NCBI GenBank assembly: GCA_938003875.1
Contig: CALKWO010000073.1
Location: 1-12,437, forward strand
Origin: an uncultured bacterium
GTDB lineage: Bacteria > Planctomycetota > Uabimicrobiia > Uabimicrobiales > JABWCH01
Direction: 5' to 3'
Length of the DNA stretch: 12,437 bases
Both the position numbers and the translations under genes were made by a program. Below the pieces are notes generated by a model. It saw nothing but the letters and a program-made list of their open reading frames with translations, had not been told where the DNA came from and ran no database searches. The stretch's first letter is position 1. Every line of letters begins with the position of its first letter. Below, in pieces: positions 1 to 6,330 of this stretch.

Positions 1-466
1 TAGAAGCATTTTTTAGGACCACTAGCAGAGCTAGTGGTTTATGAAGAATAATTAAAAGAATGCAGCTTATTTGAAGTGGAGTTAGCAGGCCAAAAAACAA
101 TATGGGTGAGAGATCGTGAGGTAGCTTGTAATAAGGAAAAGCTGATAGATGCATTGGAGAAATGCTGTGACAAAGAATATCGTCCAGGGCCGATTTAATG
201 ATTCTGGAGCTATTGGATATGGATAATTGTGGTGTATCTCTATAGAATATTCGCATTCCCTGGCTCTCACAAAAACAATCATCATGCGTATCGGAATCCG
301 CAGGATGTGGTTGAGCGTCTTTGCTGCATGGATTCGATTTGTCTTTTGGACAAAAAATACAATCGCAGACTTTCGTGATTTGGCATTGGCAAAATGCAAC
401 CAGCAGCCCACAAAAATGGGCATAGGTCAATAGTAAAATAAGAAAAAAAAGGAATTTTCTTGCCAT
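1..466 (-). CDS. Cys-rich exported or membrane protein, 3' end outside window
   Basis: Reading the minus strand from an ATG at 466-464 gives an open frame of 155 codons that reaches position 2 with no stop, so the gene is cut by the window edge. The N-terminus (MARKFLFFLILLLTYA, then a further hydrophobic stretch to about residue 25) looks like a signal peptide or membrane anchor. It is followed by a Cys-rich segment: C26-x-C28, C34-x-C36-x-x-C39, C47 and C64-x-C66, with His and Asp between them (H54, H61). Residues about 119-151 are again hydrophobic. A ribosome site (GAAAGG) lies 6 nt before the ATG, and a consensus-like promoter lies upstream on the same strand. I do not recognise the family. 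The paired Cys and His suggest metal binding or disulphides on the outer face of the membrane, somewhat like small proteins found beside metal-efflux genes, but this is inference. Start and direction are fairly sure; function is unknown. Confidence 0.6.
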   Translation of the reverse strand, partial: MARKFLFFLILLLTYAHFCGLLVAFCQCQITKVCDCIFCPKDKSNPCSKDAQPHPADSDTHDDCFCESQGMRIFYRDTPQLSISNSSRIIKSALDDILCHSISPMHLSAFPYYKLPHDLSPILFFGLLTPLQISCILLIILHKPLALLVVLKNAS

Positions 467-531
467 ATTCTGCCTTTCGTCAGGATGCGCAAAACACAAA
501 CTACCGAAGATTCTATTGAGCTTTCGTTAAA

Positions 532-560
532 ATCCTACAATATTTTTTCCCTATTGTCAA
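532..560 (-). promoter_or_regulatory. Sigma70-type promoter for the Cys-rich protein gene
   Basis: On the minus strand a perfect -35 box TTGACA (560-555) is followed by a 17-nt spacer and a -10 box TAGGAT (537-532). Transcription would begin near 525, giving a leader of about 60 nt before the ATG at 466. The perfect -35 and ideal spacing make this one of the clearest promoters in the window. Confidence 0.65.
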
Positions 561-714
561 ATTTTTTAAGAGAACGGATAAAAAATCTTTGTCGTCTAAA
601 ATTATATTTTGAACTGGTTTTCATCTTCAAATAGGAAAAAAGTCTTTGAAATAGAGCAAGAATAAGGTACAATAATTTTTCAGGAAAAAAGATACGAACC
701 AGAGTAAGCGATGA

Positions 715-924
715 GAATTAAATAACTTCCCCATTTTTAATTGAATACAAGACAGCTTGTTATGTAAATTTTACTTCTGTGTATCCCTAAATTAAAGGGA
801 AATCACAAAAATTTCGATAACGATTAAGATTAAGATAATGATAACGAATCGGACTACGATTCTTAATCTTAATCTTAATCGTTATCTTTATCTTTATCGT
901 CTAAATGGGGAACTTATTTAATTC
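715..924. repeat. Nested inverted-repeat (MITE-like or foldback) element
   Basis: Two 22-bp arms, 715-736 and 903-924, are inverted copies matching at 21 of 22 positions (the mismatch is 726 against 913). Inside them is a second, perfect 21-bp inverted repeat (816-836 with 866-886). The inner part is built of degenerate hexamers: GATAAC, GATTAA, GATTAA, GATAAT, GATAAC on the left, and complementary TTAATC/TTATCT-type units up to about 900 on the right. Smaller hairpins occur at 747-760 (ACAAG/CTTGT) and 784-800 (TCCCT/AGGGA). CGAT is found at 709-712 and again at 925-928, so a 4-bp target duplication around 713-924 is possible but unproven. There is no open frame inside. A non-autonomous mobile element, a structured RNA or a bidirectional terminator would all fit. 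Confidence 0.7.
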
Positions 925-1017
925 CGATTCCTAAGTAAAAAAATGGAAAAGATATAAAAATAAAGGTGTTCTTTTGTGGTTTAAAATTCTTTTCTCTAAA
1001 AACGACCTGAAAAAACA

Positions 1018-1260
1018 ATGAAAACAAAATTTTTAAGAATCCTATCTCTTCTGTTGAACCAGGAAATCTCAGAAAAGGATGATTGTTCTATGGAGAATAC
1101 GCCTGCATGGACATCTCTAAGACACATTGAAATTATCCTTTCTATGGAAGAAGAATTCAGCATTGCTTTTGATCCTCAGGACATTCCAAAACTTACATCA
1201 CAAAAAAAATTATGGGAAAAAATAAGCGAGTTGATTCATGGCAATCCAGTCCCTTTTTAA
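1018..1260 (+). CDS. Acyl carrier protein-like protein
   Basis: This 80-residue protein has the length and helix pattern of an acyl carrier protein. Helix I is about residues 4-14 (KFLRILSLLLN). The modification motif and helix II follow at W31-T32-S33-L34 and RHIEIILSMEEEF, and a final helix lies near KKLWEKISELI. Ser33 is the expected attachment site for 4'-phosphopantetheine; the Asp that normally precedes it (DSL) is Thr32 here. A Trp just before the motif, then SLxHIxxIxxMEEEF, is common in discrete carrier proteins that work with stand-alone ketosynthases. No strong Shine-Dalgarno precedes 1018. An internal ATG at 1090 has AAAGGA 10 nt upstream, but starting there would remove helix I, so 1018 is preferred. 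The 3' end overlaps the first ketosynthase gene by 23 nt, indicating coupled translation. It probably carries the acyl chain extended or transferred by the next two enzymes. Confidence 0.8.
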   Translation: MKTKFLRILSLLLNQEISEKDDCSMENTPAWTSLRHIEIILSMEEEFSIAFDPQDIPKLTSQKKLWEKISELIHGNPVPF

Positions 1261-2317
1261 GCATATCAAAATTTCTGGTATAGTCGCAGTTTCAGGGCAG
1301 ATACAAAAGTCCATTGATGATGAGATAGATGCCTTTGGCGGCGACAAATCTCAAATCGAACGCATCAAAAAAAGCATTGGCATTCATACAAGGTATATTA
1401 CAGACGATAGAACCACAACCTTCGATCTTACAAAACAGGCTGCCTATAAGCTTATCCGTGATATGAAAATCGAAAAAGAAAGCATAGATGGTATTGTTTT
1501 TGTTACGCAAACTCCCGACTATAGGATGCCTGGCAATTCCCACCTTCTCCATAAAGAGCTTGGCTTATCTAAGAGTTCCGTTGCATTTGATGTGAATTTA
1601 GGCTGCTCAGGGTATATTTATGGGCTATGGCTCGCTTACAGCATTCTTTCCTCCAGCACATGCAAAAGAATCTTGCTTTGTGTAGGCGATACGCTAAGCA
1701 AGACAGTCCATAAAAGAGACAGAGCCTGCGCTCCTATTTTTGGAGATGTGTCTACGGTTACTCTTGTAGATCGCACTCAAGAAGAGATGCCTTCTTATTT
1801 TCTTCTGTATTCGGATGGCTCAGGGTTCGACCAGATGATCCAGCCTGCAGGGGGTTATAGAATGCCTTGTTCTGAGCAAACAAAGAAAGAAACCATAGAC
1901 AAAGATGGCAATATCCGAACGCTGGAAAATTTTTGTATGAATGGATTTGAAGTTTTTAGCTTCACCATGACGGAGCAGCCACCACTTTTGCAAGAAATTT
2001 TAGAATATTCCCAGAAAAGGATGGAGGACATTGACTATTTTGTTTTGCATCAAGCCAACAGCTATATTATAAAAAATATCATCCGAAAAGCCAGAATACC
2101 TCTCGATAAAGTACCCTATAAAACTTTTGAAACTCTGGGAAATCATTCTTGCGCTTCCATCCCTGCTACTATATGCCATGAACTATATGATAAAGTTTCC
2201 ATGCAGAATTTGAATCTTGTGCTTCAGGGATTTGGCTCAGGCCTTTCCTGGGGGGCTTGTTCTTTGAGCGTCAATAAAATCTATTGTCCTTGTATTCATT
2301 TTTATCAGAGCAAATAA
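1238..2317 (+). CDS. KAS III-family 3-oxoacyl-ACP synthase, copy 1
   Basis: This 359-residue protein has the thiolase fold of the FabH/KAS III family, whose members join an acyl-CoA or acyl-ACP to malonyl-ACP or transfer acyl groups. The catalytic triad is visible: Cys123 in NLGCSGYIYGL, His271 in LHQAN and Asn302 in LGNHSCASIP. The glycine-rich end GFGSGLSWGA (331-340) is typical. The start is supported by the second copy, which aligns from residue 4 on (SLFKHxKISGI). The gene begins inside the end of the ACP gene and ends 1 nt before the next ATG, so all three are almost certainly one transcript. The family is usually near 320 residues; the extra length includes a Cys-containing tail (YCPCIHFYQSK). 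The general ketosynthase assignment is secure. It is not clearly the housekeeping fabH, because the other fab genes are absent and it is duplicated. Its acyl substrate cannot be read from the sequence. Confidence 0.9.
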   Translation: MAIQSLFKHIKISGIVAVSGQIQKSIDDEIDAFGGDKSQIERIKKSIGIHTRYITDDRTTTFDLTKQAAYKLIRDMKIEKESIDGIVFVTQTPDYRMPGNSHLLHKELGLSKSSVAFDVNLGCSGYIYGLWLAYSILSSSTCKRILLCVGDTLSKTVHKRDRACAPIFGDVSTVTLVDRTQEEMPSYFLLYSDGSGFDQMIQPAGGYRMPCSEQTKKETIDKDGNIRTLENFCMNGFEVFSFTMTEQPPLLQEILEYSQKRMEDIDYFVLHQANSYIIKNIIRKARIPLDKVPYKTFETLGNHSCASIPATICHELYDKVSMQNLNLVLQGFGSGLSWGACSLSVNKIYCPCIHFYQSK

Positions 2318-2318
2318 T

Positions 2319-3452
2319 ATGACCACGTCGCTATTCAAACATGCTAAAATATCAGGCATATCTACGGTAGTCCCAGACTACAGGAAATCCATCGATGATG
2401 AGTTGGAGTATTTCCAGATGGATCGGAAAAAGCTGGAAAGGACAAAAAAGATGGTTGGGTTTGGCACACGATATGTAGTACCTAAAGGCTGTACTACCGT
2501 AGATCTATGCCAGGCAGCCGCTTCTCTCCTGATGAAAGAGATGTCCATCTCTCCAGAGGATTTGGATGCCCTGGTTTTTATAATCCAGAAGCCTGACTTT
2601 TCTCATCCTGGTTCTGCTTCCATCATTCATAAATTTTTGAATCTGCCTGTTTCCTGCATTGCATTCGATGTAAACCAGGGATGTGCAGGGTATGTTTATG
2701 GGCTATGGATGGCAAGCTCTTTCCTGGAGAGCCGGTCTTGCAAAAAAATTCTTCTTTTAGCAGGAGACAATCCCAGTACGACAACAGGCTCGAACAGGAT
2801 GACAGAGCCAGTCTTTGGCGATGCAGGGACAGCTACACTCCTGGAATATACAGAAGAAGAAATTCCTTCCTATTTTTCCTTAGGGGCGGATGGAAAGGGC
2901 TACGACAGCCTGATCGTTCCTTCCAGCGGAGAAAGACTTCCTGTGGATAAGGATATTTTAGACTTGATTGTGGATGATGGGAAAGGCAATGTCTGGAAGC
3001 TCAACCAATGCTTCATGAATGGAATGGAAATTTTCCAGTTTACCTTATCGGTTATTCCTGATAATATAAAACACGTTCTCAGCCTTTCTCCCTTTCAGGA
3101 AAAGGATATAGATTTTTTGCTACTACACCAGGCCAACAAACAAATTGTAGACAGCGTCGGTGCAAAATCTGGTTTTCCTCACCATAAATATTCCAGTGAA
3201 ACTTTCAGTACTTACGGTAATCAATCTACAGCATCCCTTCCCGCTTCTATATGCCATTTGCTGAAAGATAAAGTGGCTAGTACAAAGCAAAGATTGCTTC
3301 TCTCTGGCTTTGGCATCGGTCTATCCTGGGGAAGCTGCATCCTGGAATTCAATCATATCTATTGTTCTGGAATCATGCTAAAAAAGTTCGACAACATCCG
3401 CTCTCGCGAAGAGGAAATCCAACAATGGATACGCAAAATCCGTGGAGAGTAA
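2319..3452 (+). CDS. KAS III-family 3-oxoacyl-ACP synthase, copy 2
   Basis: This 377-residue paralogue of the preceding gene aligns along its whole length (SLFKHAKISGI, KSIDDELEYF, FDVNQGCAGYVYGLW). The triad is intact: Cys122 in NQGCAGYVYGL, His270 in LLHQAN and Asn301 in YGNQSTASLP. The end GFGIGLSWGS is conserved, after which a charged tail of about 20 residues (REEEIQQWIRKIRGE) is found only in this copy. The start codon lies 1 nt after the preceding stop, so translation is coupled. The residues lining the acyl channel and the segments around 150-165 and 205-230 differ from copy 1, which suggests different substrates or a heterodimer rather than redundancy. Together with the ACP this looks like a small dedicated acyl-chain module, for example for a modified lipid or surface glycan. 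That role is inference. Confidence 0.9.
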   Translation: MTTSLFKHAKISGISTVVPDYRKSIDDELEYFQMDRKKLERTKKMVGFGTRYVVPKGCTTVDLCQAAASLLMKEMSISPEDLDALVFIIQKPDFSHPGSASIIHKFLNLPVSCIAFDVNQGCAGYVYGLWMASSFLESRSCKKILLLAGDNPSTTTGSNRMTEPVFGDAGTATLLEYTEEEIPSYFSLGADGKGYDSLIVPSSGERLPVDKDILDLIVDDGKGNVWKLNQCFMNGMEIFQFTLSVIPDNIKHVLSLSPFQEKDIDFLLLHQANKQIVDSVGAKSGFPHHKYSSETFSTYGNQSTASLPASICHLLKDKVASTKQRLLLSGFGIGLSWGSCILEFNHIYCSGIMLKKFDNIRSREEEIQQWIRKIRGE

Positions 3453-3522
3453 AAATTTTTAGAAAGAAATCAGTGGAAAATTTTTTTTGAAATTGAAAAA
3501 TATTTTTTTGAAGATAAGTTTG

Positions 3523-3531
3523 TGATATAAT
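3523..3531 (+). promoter_or_regulatory. Extended -10 promoter for the PEP-CTERM operon
   Basis: TGATATAAT is a perfect extended -10 element (TG at 3523-3524, TATAAT at 3526-3531). No good -35 box lies 16-18 nt upstream (only a T run), as is common for extended -10 promoters. The start would be near 3538, giving a leader of about 40 nt. AAAGGA (3567-3572) lies 7 nt before the ATG at 3580. No GC-rich terminator is seen between the ketosynthase operon and this site. Confidence 0.65.
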
Positions 3532-3579
3532 AGCGATTCTATGCTTAAAAATTTATAAAATTTATGAAAGGATATCATT

Positions 3580-4377
3580 ATGAGAGCAATTTTATTGTTA
3601 TTATTACTATGCTGCTCTATCCAGGCAGCATCATATAGGGTTTCTGTATACCAGCCTTCCACTGCAACCTATCAATTTTCTGAAACCTATCGAAGCCAAC
3701 TTTTATCAAGCAGTAACTTTGGGCCATCTGGCATTGTAAATGATGTGACATTTAGCTCTGTGGATAGAGTTACCAGCATCACAGAAGAAATGCTGAATAA
3801 CACCGATATTTTCGTGCTTAGCTTTGTATGGGGCAGTGGCTGGAGTATGACGAGCAACGAAGCACTTCTTGTTAAAAATTTTGTAGAGCAAAAAGGTGGC
3901 AGTTTAATACTAGGAAGCGATTGTAACAATAATTATGCTAGTCTTCTTGCACAATACTACGGTGTAGAATTTTACAATGGATGGGCAAGTACAGGAACTA
4001 CCTTTAGCATGACCAATCGTACAGTAGCTCCAGAGATAACTGATGGCCCTTTTGGAGTCGTAAATAGCGTTTCATGGAGTTCCAATGCCACTTCCCAAAT
4101 CATCAATGCAGGTAGCTCTACAGTCATTGATAGCTTTGGAATGATATCTGTTCTTGCGCCTACATCTACACGTGGCTCTATCATATTCTACTCAGATGGC
4201 GAACTATCTTTAGGTTCTCAGCCTGGTACAGGCGATTATGAAAAGCTGAAACTGAATCTCTTTGCATATAGTGCCCATGGGGTTAGAACGATTGCCACGC
4301 CTACTGTTCCCGAACCAGCAACCTTACTTCTATTTTTTCTATTTCTTTCTGCCATAGGTATCAACAAATTATTTTAA
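3580..4377 (+). CDS. Exported PEP-CTERM protein, GATase-like fold suspected
   Basis: This 265-residue protein has an N-terminal signal peptide (MRAILLLLLLCCSIQA, likely cut before A17). Its C-terminal sorting signal has VPEPAT at 243-248, a hydrophobic helix at about 249-262 and the end INKLF. This is the PEP-CTERM architecture recognised by exosortase in diderm bacteria, so the mature protein is probably delivered to the outside or into extracellular matrix. The usual Arg cluster at the very end is reduced to one Lys. In the body, NTDIFVLSFVWGSGW, then NEALLVKNFVEQKGGSLILGSD (about 74-114), then a short chain around LLAQYYGVEF, resembles the class I glutamine-amidotransferase/ThuA-like Rossmann pattern. 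I see no Cys-His-Glu triad, so a binding rather than enzymatic role is likely. The next gene starts 2 nt after the stop. Export and sorting are well supported; the fold is an inference. Confidence 0.8.
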   Translation: MRAILLLLLLCCSIQAASYRVSVYQPSTATYQFSETYRSQLLSSSNFGPSGIVNDVTFSSVDRVTSITEEMLNNTDIFVLSFVWGSGWSMTSNEALLVKNFVEQKGGSLILGSDCNNNYASLLAQYYGVEFYNGWASTGTTFSMTNRTVAPEITDGPFGVVNSVSWSSNATSQIINAGSSTVIDSFGMISVLAPTSTRGSIIFYSDGELSLGSQPGTGDYEKLKLNLFAYSAHGVRTIATPTVPEPATLLLFFLFLSAIGINKLF

Positions 4378-4379
4378 AT

Positions 4380-4994
4380 ATGAAGCAATTTAAAAAATTA
4401 TACAACTGGGTTCTTGGATGGGCGAATTCGCCTTATGGGGCTGTCGCCCTTTTCGTCCTCGCTTTTATTGAGTCTGTTTTTTTCCCTATTCCTCCCGATG
4501 TCCTTTTGATTGCCCTTGCACTAGGGAGTACGGACAAATCTTTTGGCTTTGCTCTAAATTGTACGATTGGCTCTGTTCTGGGTGCTATATTGGGCTATAC
4601 AATTGGATACTATGCATGGCTCACCCCCTCTGGAGATTTCACAGCCTTTGCCCAATTTTTCTTCCATAATATTCCTGGTTTTACAGTAGACTTATATAAC
4701 AGCATTAAAGTTTTGTATCAACAGTGGGATTTTTGGGTTGTATTTACTGCTGGTTTTACTCCGATACCCTATAAGGTTTTTACTATCACGGCTGGTGTTT
4801 TTGATGTTTCTTTTTTTATGTTCATTCTAGCATCTGTTGTAAGCCGTGGAGCCAGATTCTTTTTAGTCGCACTTCTAATCTGGAAATATGGTCATACCAT
4901 TAAAACTTTTATTGATAAATATTTTAATTTGCTCGCTTTGCTCTTTACAGCCTGTTTGATTGGCGGATTTATCTGTATAAAATATCTTTTTTAA
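4380..4994 (+). CDS. YqaA/DedA-family membrane protein (VTT domain)
   Basis: This 204-residue integral membrane protein has the DedA/VTT signature. The motif FIESVFFPIPPDVLLIALALG (29-49) forms the first re-entrant helix region, and GFTPIPYKVFTITAGVF (125-141) is the second F/G-x-x-P-P motif, followed by the Arg-containing SRGARFF (155-161) and a final helix near 183-203. Length and motif spacing fit the short YqaA branch better than classical DedA. Members of the wider family have been shown to flip lipids or undecaprenyl phosphate; the substrate of this branch is not certain. It lies 2 nt after the PEP-CTERM gene and 11 nt before the dehydrogenase gene, in the same apparent operon. A link between lipid-carrier recycling and cell-surface display of the PEP-CTERM protein is possible but inferred from position only. 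Confidence 0.85.
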   Translation: MKQFKKLYNWVLGWANSPYGAVALFVLAFIESVFFPIPPDVLLIALALGSTDKSFGFALNCTIGSVLGAILGYTIGYYAWLTPSGDFTAFAQFFFHNIPGFTVDLYNSIKVLYQQWDFWVVFTAGFTPIPYKVFTITAGVFDVSFFMFILASVVSRGARFFLVALLIWKYGHTIKTFIDKYFNLLALLFTACLIGGFICIKYLF

Positions 4995-5005
4995 GGACAA
5001 TCATA

Positions 5006-6100
5006 ATGGCAATCCTTGTAAATGAAAAAAAATTGCGTGACTTTGTGGAAAAAGTTTTTTTGACATACAATATAAGCAAAGAAGAAGCATTTGTTTGTAG
5101 TGACAATCTTGTCATGGCCGACATGAGAGGTATCCATTCTCATGGTGTGGCAAGGTTAAAACGATACGTTGATAGCATCGCACAAGGCTTGATATTTCCT
5201 TTAAAAAAGCCTTCTGTTGTTTTAGAAACACCTAACTCTGCCACTATAGACGGAAATGCAGGGTTAGGGCAGATTGTTGGCTATCACAGCACTAAAATCG
5301 CTATAGAGAAAGCTAAAAAAACAGGAATCGGGATTGTCACCGTAAGAAACAGCAACCACTATGGAATTGCTGGCTACTACGCCAATATGATGCTGGAAGA
5401 AAAGTTGCTAGGGATTTCCATGACCAATTCAGCACCTCTCGTGGTTCCTACTTTTGGTAAAGAAATGATGTTGGGTACCAATCCCATTAGCCTGGCAGCT
5501 CCTACCAAACGCAATCGTCCTTTTTTCCTGGACATGGCAACTTCCGTGGTTCCTCGTGGTAAACTGGAAGTCTACAATCGTGAAGGAAAGACTATGCCCG
5601 AAGGTTGGTGCGTTGAGGAAAAAGGGAAGGTATGCACAGACCCTGCTAAAGTCCTGCATAATATGTCTAACCGCATTGGTGGCGGAATACTTCCTTTAGG
5701 CGGAGAAGGGGAACTTTTCAGTGGTTATAAAGGATATGGCCTTGCTTTTATGGTAGATATACTTTGTGGAGTGCTTTCTGGAGGTGCATACGCTGATCTC
5801 GTTTATGGAGAAGGCAAAGAGGGAAAAGGCGAGCCTCCCAATGTCGGACACTTCTTCATGGCATTGAAAATAGAAAATTTTGTGGATTTTGATACTTTTA
5901 CCGCCAAAATGGATGATTTCATAGACCGCATCAAAAAATCCGCTAAAGCAGAAGGCCAGGAACGCATTTATATTCATGGTGAAAAAGAATACGAAAAAAT
6001 AGAAAAATATAGAAAAGAAGGGATTCCTTTACAAGAAAAAGTCTATGAAGCACTTCAAGGTATAGCCCAGGAGAGAAAAGTAGATTTTCATCTACAGTGA
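5006..6100 (+). CDS. Malate/L-lactate dehydrogenase family oxidoreductase (Ldh_2)
   Basis: This 364-residue protein is a full-length member of the malate/L-lactate/ureidoglycolate dehydrogenase family, NAD(P)-dependent 2-hydroxyacid dehydrogenases unrelated to the Rossmann LDH/MDH. Family motifs appear in order: RGIHSHGVARLKRY (41-54; His46 region), NSNHYGIAGYY (115-125; catalytic His118 region), MTNSAPLVVPTFGKEMMLGTNP (139-160), FLDMATSVVPRGKLE (174-188), PEGWCV (198-203) and YKGYGLAFMVDILCGVLSGG (241-260). The ribosome site AAGGAC (4993-4998) overlaps the stop codon of the preceding membrane protein gene, with 7 nt to the ATG, so the three genes are probably cotranscribed. The substrate (malate, lactate, sulfolactate, 2,3-diketogulonate and others) cannot be decided from sequence. 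Its presence behind a PEP-CTERM and a YqaA gene is unexplained. Confidence 0.92.
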   Translation: MAILVNEKKLRDFVEKVFLTYNISKEEAFVCSDNLVMADMRGIHSHGVARLKRYVDSIAQGLIFPLKKPSVVLETPNSATIDGNAGLGQIVGYHSTKIAIEKAKKTGIGIVTVRNSNHYGIAGYYANMMLEEKLLGISMTNSAPLVVPTFGKEMMLGTNPISLAAPTKRNRPFFLDMATSVVPRGKLEVYNREGKTMPEGWCVEEKGKVCTDPAKVLHNMSNRIGGGILPLGGEGELFSGYKGYGLAFMVDILCGVLSGGAYADLVYGEGKEGKGEPPNVGHFFMALKIENFVDFDTFTAKMDDFIDRIKKSAKAEGQERIYIHGEKEYEKIEKYRKEGIPLQEKVYEALQGIAQERKVDFHLQ

Positions 6101-6176
6101 TTTGTTTCCTAATTAGCTATTAAGAATATTCTTATGAGAATTTTCCATATAAAATAAATTTTGGAGTATTTTTTTC

Positions 6177-6204
6177 TTGCTTTTGGGATTTTTTTTGCTA
6201 TAAT
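6177..6204 (+). promoter_or_regulatory. Promoter of the tRNA-Trp gene
   Basis: TTGCTT (6177-6182), a 16-nt spacer and a perfect TATAAT (6199-6204) preceded by TGC (extended -10) lie just upstream of the tRNA. Initiation near 6211 would give an 11-nt leader before the mature 5' end at 6222. Confidence 0.8.
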
Positions 6205-6221
6205 ACAGACTTATAAGATAA

Positions 6222-6294
6222 AGGCCTGTAGCTCAATTGGCAGAGCACCGGACTCCAAATCCGTAGGTTGGGGGTTCGACTCCCTCTAGGCCTG
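6222..6294 (+). tRNA. trnW: tRNA-Trp (anticodon CCA)
   Basis: The complete 73-nt cloverleaf can be drawn. The acceptor stem pairs AGGCCTG (6222-6228) with TAGGCCT (6287-6293), ending in a G-T wobble. The D arm is GCTC/GAGC (6231-6234, 6243-6246). The anticodon loop CTCCAAA (6253-6259) carries anticodon CCA at 6255-6257. The variable loop is 5 nt (6265-6269). The T arm is GGGGG/CCCTC around TTCGACT (6270-6286). G6294 is the discriminator base, as usual for bacterial tRNA-Trp. The 3' CCA is not encoded, so it must be added after transcription. The gene stands alone rather than in the common cluster with secE, nusG and ribosomal protein genes. Confidence 0.97.
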
Positions 6295-6297
6295 TAA

Positions 6298-6330
6298 AAA
6301 GCCTTGTATGAAGAATACAAGGCTTTTTTT
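6298..6330 (+). terminator. Intrinsic terminator, probably bidirectional
   Basis: AGCCTTGTAT (6300-6309) pairs perfectly with ATACAAGGCT (6315-6324) around the loop GAAGA, followed by a run of T to 6330. It starts 3 nt after the tRNA. On the minus strand the flanking AAAAA reads as TTTTT, and the stop codon of the converging membrane protein gene lies at 6331-6329, so one hairpin can end both transcripts. Confidence 0.9.

Larger units (their letters stand above)
467..1017. other. 551-bp non-coding region between divergent genes
   Basis: This AT-rich region separates the leftward Cys-rich gene from the rightward ACP operon. It holds the leftward promoter (532-560) and the nested inverted-repeat element (715-924). 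Between 561 and 714 I see only A/T-rich sequence with no convincing frame or structure. Between 925 and 1017 there are -10-like strings (TATAAA at 953-958, TAAAAT at 982-987), but neither has a good -35 partner, so the promoter of the ACP operon cannot be placed with confidence. It could lie in or beyond the repeat element. Confidence 0.6.

Noticed and set aside
18..38. Perfect 9-bp hairpin ACCACTAGC/GCTAGTGGT, possible terminator.
   Set aside because: It lies inside the minus-strand Cys-rich frame and has no T run on either strand.
4..198. Plus-strand frame 1 reads a protein-like string split by a stop at 49-51, suggesting a pseudogene C-terminus.
   Set aside because: The opposite strand has an uninterrupted 155-codon frame with signal peptide, ribosome site and promoter over the same DNA, so the plus-strand reading is best explained as its shadow.
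1090..1092. Internal ATG as the ACP start, with AAAGGA 10 nt upstream.
   Set aside because: It would leave 56 residues and delete helix I of the carrier-protein fold.
6121..6134. 14-nt perfect palindrome TAAGAATATTCTTA after the dehydrogenase gene, considered as operator or terminator.
   Set aside because: It is AT-rich with no loop or T run, and such palindromes are common in AT-rich DNA. It is also not placed at the tRNA promoter.
6287..6296. The 10-mer TAGGCCTGTA at the tRNA 3' end recurs inverted at 12080-12089, possible attachment site for an integrated element.
   Set aside because: It is short, inverted rather than direct, contains the self-complementary AGGCCT, and no integrase or phage gene lies between the copies.
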